Part shown: one piece after another, positions 49,376 to 61,921 of the stretch
Numbering within the stretch: position 1 is the first letter of the stretch
How the letters are laid out: every line of letters starts with the position of its first letter
DNA from: Dermatemys mawii
Lineage: Eukaryota > Chordata > Testudines > Dermatemydidae
Assembly: GCA_007922305.1 (NCBI GenBank)
Contig: ML677328.1
Span: 7,338,540-7,402,539 of the forward strand
Reading direction: 5' to 3'
Length of the DNA stretch: 64,000 bases
Program-made: the position numbers and the translations under genes
The notes under the pieces: generated by a model
Databases searched by the model: none
What the model was told of the DNA's origin: nothing
What the model saw: only the letters and a program-made list of their open reading frames with translations

Positions 49376-50915
49376 TGTCACAGAGTACTCCACTCACCAC
49401 CGATCTGGCATTTCCTGCTGGTCATTCTGGGTATTAGCTCTTGAATCTGACAAGTCCATCTGCAGTTTGCATGAAGTCACTCCTACTCTAGTCTTGCTTC
49501 AGGACCTGCAGTGTCTTCTTTGTGACTTAGCCCTCTAGCTACGTCATTCAGTGTTCTCCCTTCAGTCCATCAACAGTCCTAGGCAGTTTTCCTATTCACT
49601 TAGGGTTCCCAGCTTTCTAATCCCACAAAAATCAAATACCCTAGTCCCGATCCCTCCCTGGGGCCCTGCACTTCCCCTCCCCTGAGGTCCTGTCCCCCAG
49701 CTCATTACATTCCCCCTCCTTCAGTGGCTCACTCTCCCCCACCCTCATTCACTATTACTTGGCTGAGGCAGGGGGTTGGGTAGCTGGAGAGGGTGTGGGC
49801 TCTGGGGTGGGACCAGAAATGAGGGGCTCAGGGTTGGGACACAGGGGGGAGGTGAGGTCTCTGTCTGTGTGTGCAGGCTTTGGTGTGGGGCTGAGGAGCT
49901 CAGGCGGGGGCTCCAGGCTGGGAGTGGGGCAGATGGGTTCAGGATGTGGGGGGGGGACTTGAAATGGGGCAGGGGGTTGGGGTGTTTGAGAGGGTGAGGG
50001 CTCTGTCTAGGGGTGCACACTCTGGGGGAAGGGAGAAGGTGATGAGGGATTCAGGATACAGGAGAGGGCTCCAGGCTGGGGTAGAGGGGTTCAGGGCATG
50101 GGATGGGGTTCTGGGCCTGAGAGAAGGGGTTGGAGTGTAGGGGGGCCAAGGGTCCCCCTCAGGGTGCAGGCTCTGGGGTGGGCCTGGGGATGAGGGATGG
50201 GGCTACGGGTTGTGGGAGACTCAGGGCAGGGAGTGCAGGCTTACCTCCGGCAGCTCCCAGTCATTGATGCAGCAGAGGGGCTAAGGCAAGCTTCCTGCCT
50301 GTCCTCATACTGCAGAATCCGCTGCACCCTGGAAGCAGCCAGCAGCAGGTCCAGCTCCTAGACAAAGGCTCAACAGGTGGCTCTGCACACTGCTCTCTCC
50401 TGCAGGCACCGCCCCCGCAGCTCCAATTGGCCATGGTTCAAAAAACAGACTCTGTCTCAATGCCACTCTCTCAATGGTTGGTAGGGATACCCTGATCTGC
50501 CCTCTACTCCAGGTTTCAGTCCAGGGACCCTCAGCTCAGCAGTTTGGGGCTCCCTCTCTGTGTCCCTATTGCTCCTTCCTTGGATTACTTCCTATTCTCT
50601 GCTTCCTCTTCTCTCTCTGGGTGTATCAGCTCCAAGAACCCTGCTCCCAGAGAGTGAGTGCTGCCTGCCTTCCTGCAGCCATTCCCAGCAGCCCAAAAAC
50701 ACTCCTCCCTCTTTCCAGGGAGTGACTGCCCTTTCTCAGTAGCTCAGCCTGTAGCTCGCCACCTGGCTTTATAGGCCCCACCTGTTCCTGCACAGGTGAG
50801 CCTCTCTCCAGCCAGCCGACTCTGGCCTAAAGCTCCCCTGTTTGCAGTCTAAGTAGCTGATTGCGACCATCCACCCTGACCCGGCTCTTGCAGGGCTAGT
50901 GTGGGGACCTCACCC
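49376..50915 (-). mobile_element. LTR-like element interrupted by a nested repeat
   Basis: The outer element begins TGTCACAGAGTACTCC at 49376 and runs to about 50915, where CTCACCC ends it. CAAAC stands at 49371-49375 and again at 50916-50920, a likely 5-bp (or 4-bp AAAC) target duplication. Removing the nested repeat leaves about 705 bp. A minus-strand TATAAAG at 50767-50773 places the promoter near the high-coordinate end, so the element reads leftwards. The right terminus is not a clean CA/TG, so the boundary may be off by one or two bases. Confidence 0.6.
49603..50437. mobile_element. GC-rich turtle repeat nested in LTR-like element
   Basis: It starts 'gggttcccagctttctaat', passes through a long G-rich, purine-biased centre built from variants of 'ggctctggggtgggg', and ends 'gcagctccaattggcc'. 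I recognise this layout as a dispersed, non-coding turtle repeat. The open frames over 49745-50140 on both strands are by-products of its composition. Ends and class are tentative. Confidence 0.6.
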
Positions 50916-50920
50916 CAAAC

Positions 50921-51860
50921 AAATACATTTCTAAAACAATTTTTCAACTACAATAGAAATGCAAAAATTCATACAAATCAGAGTAATTCTCTAACAAACA
51001 TATTTACGCAAACAAGTAGACTGTGTGCACAAGTCAATATCACATAGATATATGGTTTCATGTTTCATATTCCAACCAAAATAGGTTGAAATATTTCCCC
51101 TTATTTCATTTGCAAATTGATCTGTATAATCCAAACAGTACATCTCCCTTTCAGATTAATAGGTTTGATTAATAAGCTACGGCCCAGGAACCAGAGGCTG
51201 GTGAGAGATGGATGAGTGCAAAGGGGTGGGAATCAGGGGAGACCTGCGCTCAGGGGAGCATAGTGAAGAAGCAGAACATGAGATAGAAGAATAAGGAAGG
51301 GGAAGAGACTGAAACAGGTGAGTTATATAGACAACAGAAGGTAAAATTGCCTAGTGGTGACACATAGAGAACACAGCATGAAAATTTCAAGAGGACAGAC
51401 AGGATAGTAAGGGAAAACATGGCCACAGAATTTGTAAAACATGTCAGAGAATTTTTGTGCATCCAGAGGGATTGAAATGAGGAAGAATGGCTAGAATACC
51501 ACAGACCCGGAAATAAAGTTTACTACTTAATAAAGAGAGAATGTATTTCCTGGGATGTAGGTTGATCATAATGATCACAGACAAGGTATGCTGACTCTGG
51601 CATCTGCTTTAATGGACATCAGGAAAAAGGACAAAACTGATTCACATAAACTGGAAAAAACAAGGAAAGCTTTGAATAGGAATCCACTAGCTCCTAGAAA
51701 ATCTGTTTTTGACCTTGGGTGTGAGTATGGTGAATTATGGAGAGGCAATAGCTTTCCAATATTAAGGCTGCAATCAACTTCCATTATAAAGCCCTATTTT
51801 AGCCCACCTATTATGGCTTGGAAAATTCATTTATCGTAAAACTGCCAGATGCCACAGAGT
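50921..51860. other. Unassigned non-coding stretch
   Basis: Nothing recognised. Confidence 0.45.
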
Positions 51861-52330
51861 GATACATGTTAAGACCAGGGAAAATCATTATGATAATCTA
51901 GTCTGACTTTTTGCATAGCACAGGTTGTACAATATCAACACGTGATTTCTGCATGAGGCTTTAGTTTCTGACTGGACTAGAGCATATATTTTAGAAAGAC
52001 ATACAATCTTGATTTAACGACTGCAACCGACAGATACTATAATTCACCACATCCCTTAACAGGTTGTTCCAATGATTAATTATCCTTACTATTAAAAATC
52101 TGCACTTCATTTCCAGTCTGAAATTATCTCTGTTATTTATCATGAAGGCCAAGTAAAATGTATCTCCAAAGTATGAAGAAGATATAGCTAATGATATTTG
52201 AGTTACAGGCAATTTAAAAATTATCCTGATTGTACATGTCAACTTTCGGCCTAGATTTCTTTGGATCCTTCTAACTTCAGATAACTTAATTACCCTCCAG
52301 ACTTCCCATATATCATCTTAAAAACTCATA
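51861..52330 (-). mobile_element. CR1 3' end
   Basis: The plus-strand order 'ataatctagtctgactttt', 'tagagcatatattttagaa' and 'cagtctgaaattatctctg' is the complement of a CR1 3' UTR, with the terminus at the low-coordinate side. It is old and diverged. Confidence 0.82.
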
Positions 52331-53969
52331 CACTAGCTATACTTGAAGAAAATATATTATAATGAACAAAATTTTGAATGACTTTTGTTGTGGATGTTGT
52401 GGGGCCTAATCTTGCTGAATTATTTAAAAGGAAGTATTTTTGCCAATGAGTTTGGTGGGATCTGGATTGGGCCCCTCATATTTGTAGGTTATTTTACATC
52501 ATTTTTTTCTTTTGTGCAGTCAAATTAAGATTTTTTAAAATATTAAATCAATAAGAAGCAATGTTTATACTTGATATGAATAATTTGCTTATTATTTGGA
52601 CAATTCAGATTTATGATGTCCTTAGCTAATGATTTCTGTGCTTTTAAATGGTGGCATTTTTGCAAATGATGTGACAGCAAGAATACTGCTGTTATTCAAC
52701 AACCTTAATTGGTGTCGGAAACAAAACACATTTGTTTGCTTGCTTTTAATATACACAAGAAGAGCAAGAATAAGCCTCCAGCTGAAGCCACCGAGAATAT
52801 GGATCTTGGCCCTCTGTTGGACTAAAGGGCTTGTTTGTGATTTAGACTATGCAACCTACACAGGAGATTAGAACCTATGGAAGGTACCTGGACCTTAGGT
52901 CCAGGTTATTCATCTGCTTACTCCATTCCCTGAGCAGTTAGGGGAAAAGCTGTGGGGAAAGGTCAGGAATGGTCTTAGTTCCTCACTCCTCCTCTGCTCA
53001 CTGGACAGAGTAGCTAAGCCAGCACAGTGGCTGGTGTAAGCTAGTAGGAAATTACTACACACTAGCAGCAAGGAGAAAATAGTTGAGTTGGCACAGTTTA
53101 CACACATGCTTTTACCTCCTGCTTTCAGTTAAAAAAGTGCAAAGAGAGAAAAGAGAAAAAGAAAGATAAGGGCAAGGAAGACCTTGTGGCTCAGGTAAAT
53201 GCTACTATAAACAAGGGGTAAATCAAAGGAACAAAGTCTACAGGGATAAAGAAAGAAAGAAAGAATAGAGCAAAAGGAGCAGGAAATTACAGAGAAGAAA
53301 ACTCTTTTTTAAACTGGTAAAATTGGATTATTTCTATTAATAAAGTTCTGAAGATGTCAAACAACTTATTTATGGATAAAACAATACACCTACTCCCGAC
53401 AGCTAAAATGAAGCTATGGTAGAAACATACATTAGTTCATTTTGAACTTCAGTTTGCACTCTTGACCTATGTATTTAAACAACCACTTGTATGGTAGGGA
53501 TAAGTGATCAGTTCTAATTTTGCAAAACTATTTGCTTTTAAATCCTACTGCTTTTTGTGGGAAACTGACATGCTCTCCTTCACCAAAGTCTCCATTTCTA
53601 AATGAAATTAAAATCTTTAAAAAGTTCTGCAGGTTCCTAAATACTGAAATAGATGAAATTCTGAAACTGTTTTTCATTACAGCTTTGGGTAATTCCATCT
53701 TTTCTTTTTGGTAACATTTAAAAAATCATGTATGAGAGATACTCATTAATATGTGTTCATTTTCTCTTGTCTAATATACAGTAATTTGTCATATTCTCTA
53801 TAGACATTTTATTCTAGGAAATTATTGCTGAAATTGTGGAAGTTCTGCTTTTAAGAGCACATGATTTCAATCAATATCTTTTTTTTTTTTTTTTACTCCA
53901 AACAGTTTTGAAATAATAGCTAGATAAGTACAGTTTGCACAGGGCTTTAGTGATTACGCTTTAGTGCAT
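52331..53969. other. Unassigned AT-rich non-coding stretch
   Basis: No gene is recognised. A purine-rich stretch lies near 53130-53270 and a T run at 53879-53894. Confidence 0.45.
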
Positions 53970-54175
53970 AGTGGCCTGATTTCAAAGGTGCTGAGCAACC
54001 AGTAGCATCCACAGAAGATAGTGGGAGGTCCTGGATGCTTACCACTTTGAAAAATCAGGATTTAGGAACCTAAACTTAGTAACATTTTCAAAAGTCAATG
54101 GGTCTTGAGTGTTTTTGAAAATGTTACACTCCAGTCTTCAAAATCATGGCCATTGGCTTTAATGACTGTCATTAT
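53970..54175. repeat. 'gattttcaaag' repeat cluster (a)
   Basis: Blocks 'cctgatttcaaaggtgctga' and 'ttgaaaaatcagga' form imperfect inverted arms, followed by a second set around 'acattttcaaaagtcaatgg'. Old dispersed palindromic repeats fit. Confidence 0.5.
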
Positions 54176-54719
54176 GGTACAGCTGCACAAACGGTGGTGG
54201 TGTGTGTTCCAGATCTCTTTTCGTAAGGATAACTCCAAGGCACATTAACAAAATGCATTTTGTAATCAGAAGTGTTACCTTTTATCACATCATCAATATC
54301 AATCCTCAGTCATGCATTTAAAACTAAGATCAGTCATATTCCCAAAACTACGCTGAAATAACACTTGAAATAAAGAAAATGGTGATAAAGCCAAGTAGGA
54401 GTACTCAGATACCATGCTATTTCTCCATGTGTGTGTAACATCACATCAGAGTACAACCGCAATGAGAAATAGGAAGACAATTTATCAAGTATGTAGACGA
54501 CATTAACACTATATTCATTCATATACACAGCAAAGGTCTGATTACATCTGAAGCATTTTTTTCTCCAAAAGAGAACAATTTTTTTGTATTGTAGGGGAGC
54601 CAAGAGGGCCCTTTAATAGAGCTTTGGGCTGAAGACAAAAGGCAATGTGTATTTGTAACACAGCTGTCTATTTTGAAGAGTTTGAGTAAAATGTTCAAAT
54701 GTGTTAAAGTGACTTAGGA
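54176..54719. other. Unassigned non-coding stretch
   Basis: Nothing recognised. Confidence 0.4.
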
Positions 54720-54975
54720 GTATAAGGCCCATTTTCAAAACAGATTTAGTCACTGAGAAGTTAATGGAAATTAGGCCCCCTAAGTGCCAGATTTGTAAAA
54801 GTCCTTAGGCACCTAAAGATGCAGAAGAGAGCCTGGTGGGATTTTCAAAAGCAACAAGATATGGCACCTAGTTCCCATGAGAGTTAGGCACTAAGGTTAA
54901 TTTGAAAATGCCATTAAGCGCCTCTCTGCATTGTTAAGTGCTCAAATACCTTTGCAAATATGGCCCTCAATGACT
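54720..54975. repeat. 'gattttcaaag' repeat cluster (b)
   Basis: Several 'ttaggcac'/'gtgcctaa'-type blocks alternate with 'attttcaaa' and end in 'aaatacctttgcaaatatgg', related to 18045-18124. At least two overlapping copies are suggested. Confidence 0.5.
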
Positions 54976-55161
54976 TTTGACAATGAGGCTTAGGGTACTA
55001 AGTCACTTGTTGCTTTTGAAAATGTAACCCTGCATCTGACACTAAAATATATTAACAACTTTGAGAACAACATTGTAGGTGTCAATGAGGCTAAACATCT
55101 GAAGAGTTTCTTTCTTTTTTTGCATAATAAACGGAATGAAATAATTCTCACCTATATATAG

Positions 55162-55819
55162 TGTGACAAAGCTCCAAGTTTGTACTTGTGGGTCCTGCGC
55201 TTCCTGGCAGATTTAGGGGCCTCAGAAACTCATCTAGGCCCCAGAGTGACCTCCCTTTCTCAGTATAACTGGCAAGAGTCACCGCCTAGTAAGTTACCTT
55301 CATCACAGGCCAGTATGGAAGATGGAAAAAAAGAGGGGAGCCTGGGCCCGCCCTCTACTCCGGGCTCCAGGCCAGGGACCCTAATAGTATCAGCTAAGAC
55401 GGCTGACCTTTTAGCCACAAAACACAATACAATTCCCTGGGCTACTTCCCCACAGCAGTCCCTGCTTCTTCAAACTCCACTTCACCCCTACCTCAGGGCC
55501 TCCTTCCTTCTGTACGATATGTTGTCCACCACTCAGTCTCACCAACAGCACAACTTCCTCTCACAGCTCCTGACACCCACAGCCAACTAACTGGGAGGTT
55601 TTTATCTGGTTTCAGCCAGTCCCTGATTGGCTTCAGGTGTCTCAATCAGGCTAGCTGTTTCTACTCCTTTCTAGAAGGTTCTTAATTGGCCCCAGGTGTC
55701 TTGATTGGCCTGGAATAGCCTTTGTTTGACTATCCAGAGAACAGGGACCTGCACATCCTGAGACTAATATACCTGCCTTCCAGCACTCTCTTATATCCTT
55801 CTGGTCTGACTCCTTCACA
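55162..55819 (-). mobile_element. TGTGAC...GTCACA LTR-like element (copy 2)
   Basis: A 658-bp copy of the element at 28660-29374 in minus orientation, from TGTGACAAAGCT to ACTCCTTCACA on the plus strand. ATAG stands at 55158-55161 and 55820-55823, a perfect 4-bp target duplication. The CCAAT and GATAAAAA boxes of copy 1 are conserved near 55600-55640 on the minus strand. The 4-bp duplication and TG...CA ends suit a class I endogenous-retrovirus LTR. Open frames inside it on both strands are not genes. Confidence 0.82.
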
Positions 55820-55823
55820 ATAG

Positions 55824-58800
55824 ACAGAATATGGAATCTGCATGATAAGATCCACACATCTGCAAAGCTGAAAATATAGGACTCTGTGGGCTCCAAAACT
55901 ACAGGTCTCAACCACTTTAGCTACAGGAAAGACATCTGTTATCTGTCACCTATGAAATTATCCTTTTAAAAAAACAAACAAACAAAAACAAACCTACAAC
56001 CAGACTGAAATATGTTGTCAAAGACATACTGGTATCATCTGCACTAGAAATGCTGCAAACATTTCTGATTCTTGCTACCACTGATTCAGGGCAATGTTGG
56101 AATCTCTGGTGTAGGTGATTTTCTGGCAGCCACTAGAGTTTTTAGCACTGGGTTAGCTAACCAAAACAGGACTACTCAGCATGGTGCCTTAAAAGTCAAC
56201 TGCAGCTCGTGGCTTCTCTGAACTAGGGTTCCCAACAGTGAGAAACTTTTACAAAAATTTCCCTAGTGTGACCATAGTGCCTGCTCCTGCTCTTGATCCT
56301 GCAGAAATCATTGGCAAAATATTCATATTGGGATAAATTATAACTGGGCTCACTGAAATCAATGGGAGCAGGATGAGACTTAAAACCACCCATAAGAAAA
56401 ATTGTTAAAAAATTTTCAAAATTTCAGCCTATTTGTTTCAAATCTAACTGGCACTTACGTTTTCAAGGAAGGTTAAATACAAAGCAAATTCTGAGCTTGT
56501 AGAGGCTTGTAGACAGAGTCCACCTTTTTAGTCAAGGTAATTTGTAATGACTTCTCACATGAAAACCATTAGATTACTGTATTTCTACAGTGTGAAGAAA
56601 AGTGGTCTCCTTGCCTTCAGAGTAGATATGGTTAATTTCAGGGCAACCCAATTTTTCATTCTCTAGTAATGGGGCACAGATTAAAAATGGGAATTTATAA
56701 TGAAAACTTATGCCTCCCCATAATTAGGATCAATTTTTTAAATTCCTTTATTGCTCTTCGACCAAGTTCAATGTGTATATTGGGATTAGGTTTGATATTA
56801 TTTTATCTGGTAGTTTACGATGCATTTTTGGGGAGTATTTACTAAACAGATCCAGTATGTGGGTAAGCATTATCTTAAACTTCACCCTGGACAAAAACAG
56901 AATTCCCATTTTCCCAAACATTCCCAAATCAGGGATTGCCCTCCATGCACATATCAATGGAGCTACTACAGAGTTAAAATGAGGAGTCTTGTTCCACTAG
57001 CCTTGCCTTTTTTCCTTCATCTTTCTTCCGATTCTCCCATCAATTGCAATGACTGCTATTTGGTGCAGAATTTCCCACACCAGGAAGATGAGCAAGTGAC
57101 TCCTTCCTTTCTTCTGTTACACTTGGCAGAGTGCAAAATTCTAAACTAACTTTGGATATTCAATAGAGTCCTTTGCATCTCCCAGCCTTGTAAAGTCTCT
57201 GACACGAAGTTAATAATCTGATTCTACAGATTTGAGACTTAGAACTCAACAAAATATGCTAGCCATTTCAGCACATCTATGGGAGCCCACTCCTATCCAA
57301 TATTATTACAGAAAAAACACAGTGAGAAAAATGGTAGTTGACATATGGTCAAAATTGTGGTGTATGCAGCTTTAAGAACTACAGCTTACTACACCTTCAT
57401 GGCTTAGACTATTCTCTGTGGAAGAAGTCAAAAGACTGTTCAATTTGGCAGTCAGCTGCAGCCAGATACGAAGCTGGCAAAGGAACTCAAAAATGAAGAG
57501 AAGATGGATATAACTTGTAAATAAGGACTCACTTACTATGTTAATTAAATTCATTTTGTTACTTTAATTTTTTTGCTGCTATCATTTTGATCCAATTAAA
57601 GCTACTACAGTCAATTAAAAAGGCATATTTGGCTAATTAGGTTTCTGTGCAAAACCAGGAAAAAGTTCTGCAGTGTTCCATGGAGTGTTGTCTTTAGCTT
57701 TGATTTAAATAAAAGTACAACCACCTATGTACCTATAATATCAGGAGTTGCCTCAGTAAAGCAATAGAAAAGAAATCCACCAACAAGTTTCTAGAAGGAC
57801 TTACACTTTTGTTTTGACTAATTATTCTCAAGTTTCCATTGTCACAAGACATTTGTAGGCAAATGATAACAGATTAGAAGGGAGCAAAACAATTTTTTTT
57901 CTTGTTCTTTGATGCCAAGACATCTTAATTTTTCCTCTAGGGAAAAAAACTTTCAGTATGATGAACAAACTGAATAAAAAATATGGAACTATATAATTTA
58001 AGTACATTGCTTCATTTTTAATGAAAGCGATCAGTCAAAAAAGACAGTTTCCAATGTACTGTTCCTCACCTTAGAGCTATAATTAGACATTCTAACATCT
58101 TTGAATATGGGTAAGAGTTCTTTTTCACTTCTGGATTGGACCCAGAGTCATATCTGCATTTAGTATCCATTCTCATGAAAAGCAAGTGCATTTTTTAGCC
58201 GAACTAGCCATTTTCAAACAAAACTGTTTTCATGTTGAGGACATGCAAAATTTCTTAATTCCCTGTGTTTCTGCAGCCAAACTGATGTTTTCCAGAAATT
58301 TCACCAGGGCACACCATTCTGGGGTTTGAAAACATAAAAAGAAAAGTCATAGAATCTTTTGAAAAAAAAAAAAAGTCCATCATTTCATTCAACACCAGAA
58401 ATACTGTAACTACACACTGCACTTAAATGAATGCCAGAAGAAAATGCTATTTCTTTGTCTCAGTTCAGCTCAATTAATAAACACATGCCTTACTTTAAGC
58501 CTGTATGTAGTCTCATTGCCTTCAATAGAACTACTCATGCTGAAAGTTAAATATGCCCCGAAGTACTGGGGCTATCCAAGTATTTAAGCACATGCTTATT
58601 TTTAAGCCTTAAAGTAATCCAGCTAATAAAATGATCAACTTTATAACAACTGTCGAAGACACAAACTCACCCCACAGAAAAAGAAATACAGTACAACCAC
58701 CTGATATGAACAAAAACAGAAATTGTATACTGTTCTGAGTAATCCCGCCAATCAATTAAATTGAAACATAAAAAAGGTTTGTGTGTGCAAGCACCACGCC

Positions 58801-59929
58801 TTCTTTGAATCAGCAAACAAGGTGCTACCATTGGCACTGACAGAATGATTGAAGAATTACGGATTTGTCAGGCATTACCATTAAATGCCTTCCATGCTCT
58901 CAAATCACGACTTATGTTGAGCTCAGGATATTTGTCAGACTTCTGAAAAAATGCTTTGTAGCTGCCATTCCTGTCTAAACTACAGATGGGCCAGCACGGT
59001 TGACAAATGGTTCAACATAGACACGTCATGTAAAATGTCCTAGAAATCTGATGAGACTCTGCAAGGGCCTGAAGTATCCTGTTTGACTCATCTTCCTGTT
59101 GCTTGAGCATCTGCATTCTTTCCATTAAGAAGAAAATCCCTGCAGTCACTTCTGAAGCTTCAAAAGCTTCAGTTCAGTTTTAAAATCTTTCTTTACAGTA
59201 CTCAGGAGTAGAGCTTTAAAACTAAAATCAAAGGCCAAAGTTTTCAAAAGCATGGCCTAAAATTTGGCATTTAAATCCATATTGAGACACTGAAATAAAA
59301 GTGACTTGATTCTCAGAAGTTCTGAACATCTCCCACATACAGTGAAGCCAAAGAACAGGGAGTTACAATAACCCAGCATGGAGGTGACAAATATATGAAC
59401 TTCTGTGGCCAGCTCATCACCCAAGAAGAATATAATCTTGCTATCTGGACATAGAAAGCCCTTCCATAACAGCCGCTATTGCATTTTTTGGGTTTAGTTA
59501 TGAGTTTGTCATGATCCCGGGCCTGCACAGGAACTTAACTGCTGGGACCATATGCTTTCGAAGTGAGAGTGAGGTACTGTTGCTTTTAAAGTGTTTACCT
59601 CTTCTGATTAGCATCATCTTGATCTTCCCTGGTTCAGTCTGGATCAGTCTACAACACAAAGATTTTACCTTTCCATGCTCTTTTTATTTCTCTCTTTGGA
59701 TTGTCTATTTTTCTCTTTTCCATTCCCACAGAACCAGTGCTGACAGTGGATCAGGCAATTCTAAACCTTGAGACCTCTCTACCACAGGAGTGAATGAAAT
59801 GGCTGCAGTCAGCATGCAATTTGAGCATCAAAAAGCCATTCTAATTAATTAACATTTAGTCCTTGATCCCAACGGTTCGTACTCTGGGTGACTAGCCTGT
59901 GCTGCCACAGTTGCACTATTATTTTTAGC
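55824..59929. other. Unassigned AT-rich non-coding stretch
   Basis: About 4 kb hold no recognised exon or large transposon. Weak dispersed repeats occur near 56335-56380 ('ctgaaatcaatgggagca'), 58490-58620 and 59220-59340. Confidence 0.45.
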
Positions 59930-60260
59930 ATGTTAGTGAAGTATGTTTACGACACTGGGAATCAAAACCCCCAGCTCCAAGTGTAGATGTAGCAGCTCTT
60001 CACTATTAGGGTGCTGCAATCATGGGGTGTGATTTGATGCTTGCATTGACATACCAAATCTAGCTTTAATTTGGGTAGCTCAGGTACCAGAGCTGTGAAG
60101 CAGCAGTAACATGCGCGTTGTTCAAGCCGGTCTAGAATCTGGATGCTTATGGGATTAGCCCACACAGAAGTGTGCACTGCCATAGCGTTGCTGCCCCAGT
60201 ACCTGAGCTAACGAGATTAGAGCTAGCTCAGGTATTTGTAGTACAGACACATCCTTAATG
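59930..60260. repeat. Possible turtle interspersed repeat
   Basis: The stretch opens with 'aagtgtagatgtagc' near 59980, contains repeated 'gctcaggta' and 'agcta' words, and closes with 'tgtagtacagacaca'. It resembles a turtle repeat that I recall, but boundaries and class are unclear. Confidence 0.35.
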
Positions 60261-61725
60261 AAAATAAATCTTGTTACTGTGTTTCCATTCTTTCATACTC
60301 GGAAGAACTGGTCTGAGTTCAGGTGAAGTACCTCTTGGATTGCTCTGACGATGAGAGTCTAACTTGTGCTTCTTGCTTCCACAATCCCTATGGTGCATGC
60401 CCCCTTCCTCCTGCCCCTTCCCATCACTGAATTCCTCTGATATGCTCCCTACATTGGACCTCTGCTCAGAGACCTGGATTTTAAGGAAGATTTTGAAGGG
60501 GTAGAGAGTGAGTGATGGGTAGATTTAGACAGGGAGACAGTTTTATGCATAGGGAGCAGTATAAAGCCCATGGTGGGAGCAGGTGAAGAGAGGAAGAGTC
60601 AAGAAAAAGGGAATGGGATAGCACAAGAAGAAGGTATGGAGGGTGAGGTTAAATGATAGCACAATTGTAGGTGCAAGCAAAAATACAGAACGCATTATAG
60701 ATATACTTAGGCAGCAAATAATTCAAATAAAAAAATTCTCTCTTAGGAACTGGGAAGAGAATATATCTTTGAATCTGTGAAGTATAAGTTGGAACCTATT
60801 TTGAACAACAGGAATGTTGGGAGAAACCCATCATTTTTCTCCTCTAGAACTTTTTTCCATATTACTAAAATACAAAACAATTCTCCTCTGAGTAGTCAAC
60901 CTTCTTTTGTTCATTTGTTTGTTTGTTGGCTGCTTATTTAGAGGAATAACAGCTTGTATATCAGAGATATAGACAAAAGCACTTCATTCTGAAAAGTAAA
61001 TGTCAAAAAAATATATACTCTTGGAAAGGTCAAATGCCAACTGACAAATGCCAAAACTATTACAGTGTTTCCCATTCAAAATATCCATTGCAGCACATGC
61101 TTCAACCAGAGTTTTGTGTGCAAAACCAAGAGTTCTTCTATAGCTCTTTTAGGATATTCAAACCATGTTAGCTTTCATTGATCCAGTATCTAGCAATGAT
61201 CAGCCTACTATCTCCCCAGCACCAGACACTGCCAGCCTATTATATATAAGCCATGTGTTGTATGTAGGACATCCAGTCAGGGCAACTTTGCTAGACTTGT
61301 ATTCACAGATCTCAGGTGGTACACAGAAGACAACTCTTTAGGAGTAGATAGAAACCCCTGTTGCTGCATTTGTTAATGGAACTTTTTGTGTTTCTCTTCT
61401 CAGATGAAGGTCTCATCACACAATAAACTCAATTGTGATGAACATGAACTTTCCAATGCTGTGACGGATTTTTAGTTATGGCAGAGCAGCCCCATGAAGG
61501 TTTTGTAGAGGATACTTCTACCAAATAATTGCTGCACGGTGTCTACGTGGTGTGATGTGTCATGTTCTATGGTTGAAACTGTATCTTTTTTGTTTTAATG
61601 ATTCTTGTTTTAGCTATGTGGTTTTTAATAAACTGTGGTTGATCGATATCCCCTTGATTGATCAGTCCACCAGCACTCACAGAGAGAGCGCTGATCACAA
61701 CATATCATTCGTGTTATTCTAGCTA
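60261..61725. other. Unassigned non-coding stretch
   Basis: Nothing recognised. A short (GTTT)n run lies near 60916-60930. Confidence 0.45.
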
Positions 61726-61862
61726 GTCCTTCAGCCACATTCTGGCCAGTCTGTCAGTGGCACCAGACACCCAATCAGCATAGTGCACTGCAGCCTAGAA
61801 CCCCTGAGTGATCCACCAGCCTCAGCCTCCCAAGTGCCTGAGATGACAGGCACACGCCTGAC
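61726..61862 (-). pseudogene. 7SL (SRP) RNA-derived pseudogene
   Basis: On the minus strand the sequence follows vertebrate 7SL RNA, the RNA scaffold of the signal recognition particle. GGCGTGTGCCTGT matches the 5' Alu domain, GGGAGGCTGAGGCTGG matches exactly, then GGATCACT, GGGTTCTAGGCTGCAGTG and CACTATGCTGATTGGGTGTC. The last block belongs to the part of 7SL that is absent from primate Alu elements, so this is a 7SL copy rather than an Alu. Similarity weakens after about nucleotide 110 of the RNA and is lost near 145 of roughly 300. The first bases (GCCGGGCGCGG) are missing. With changes throughout and truncation at both ends it is not functional. No poly-A tail is seen. Confidence 0.8.
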
Positions 61863-61865
61863 GTT

Positions 61866-61921
61866 GAGATAGACAGATAGATAGATAGATAGGATAGATA
61901 GATACACACATACGCACACAC
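61866..61921. repeat. (GATA)n microsatellite passing into (CA)-rich run
   Basis: About eight GATA units with one interruption are followed by ACACACATACGCACACA. It abuts the 5' end of the 7SL pseudogene. Confidence 0.92.

Noticed and set aside
49745..50140. Overlapping Gly- and Pro-rich open frames on both strands
   Set aside because: Produced by the G-rich, low-complexity centre of the nested repeat.
55180..55911. Open frames of 136 and 86 codons
   Set aside because: They lie inside or across the TGTGAC/GTCACA element, and the same frames appear in its other copy near 28825-29085.
61726..61862. Primate Alu element or human contamination
   Set aside because: The similarity continues into the 7SL part that Alu lacks, and the surrounding DNA is turtle-like.
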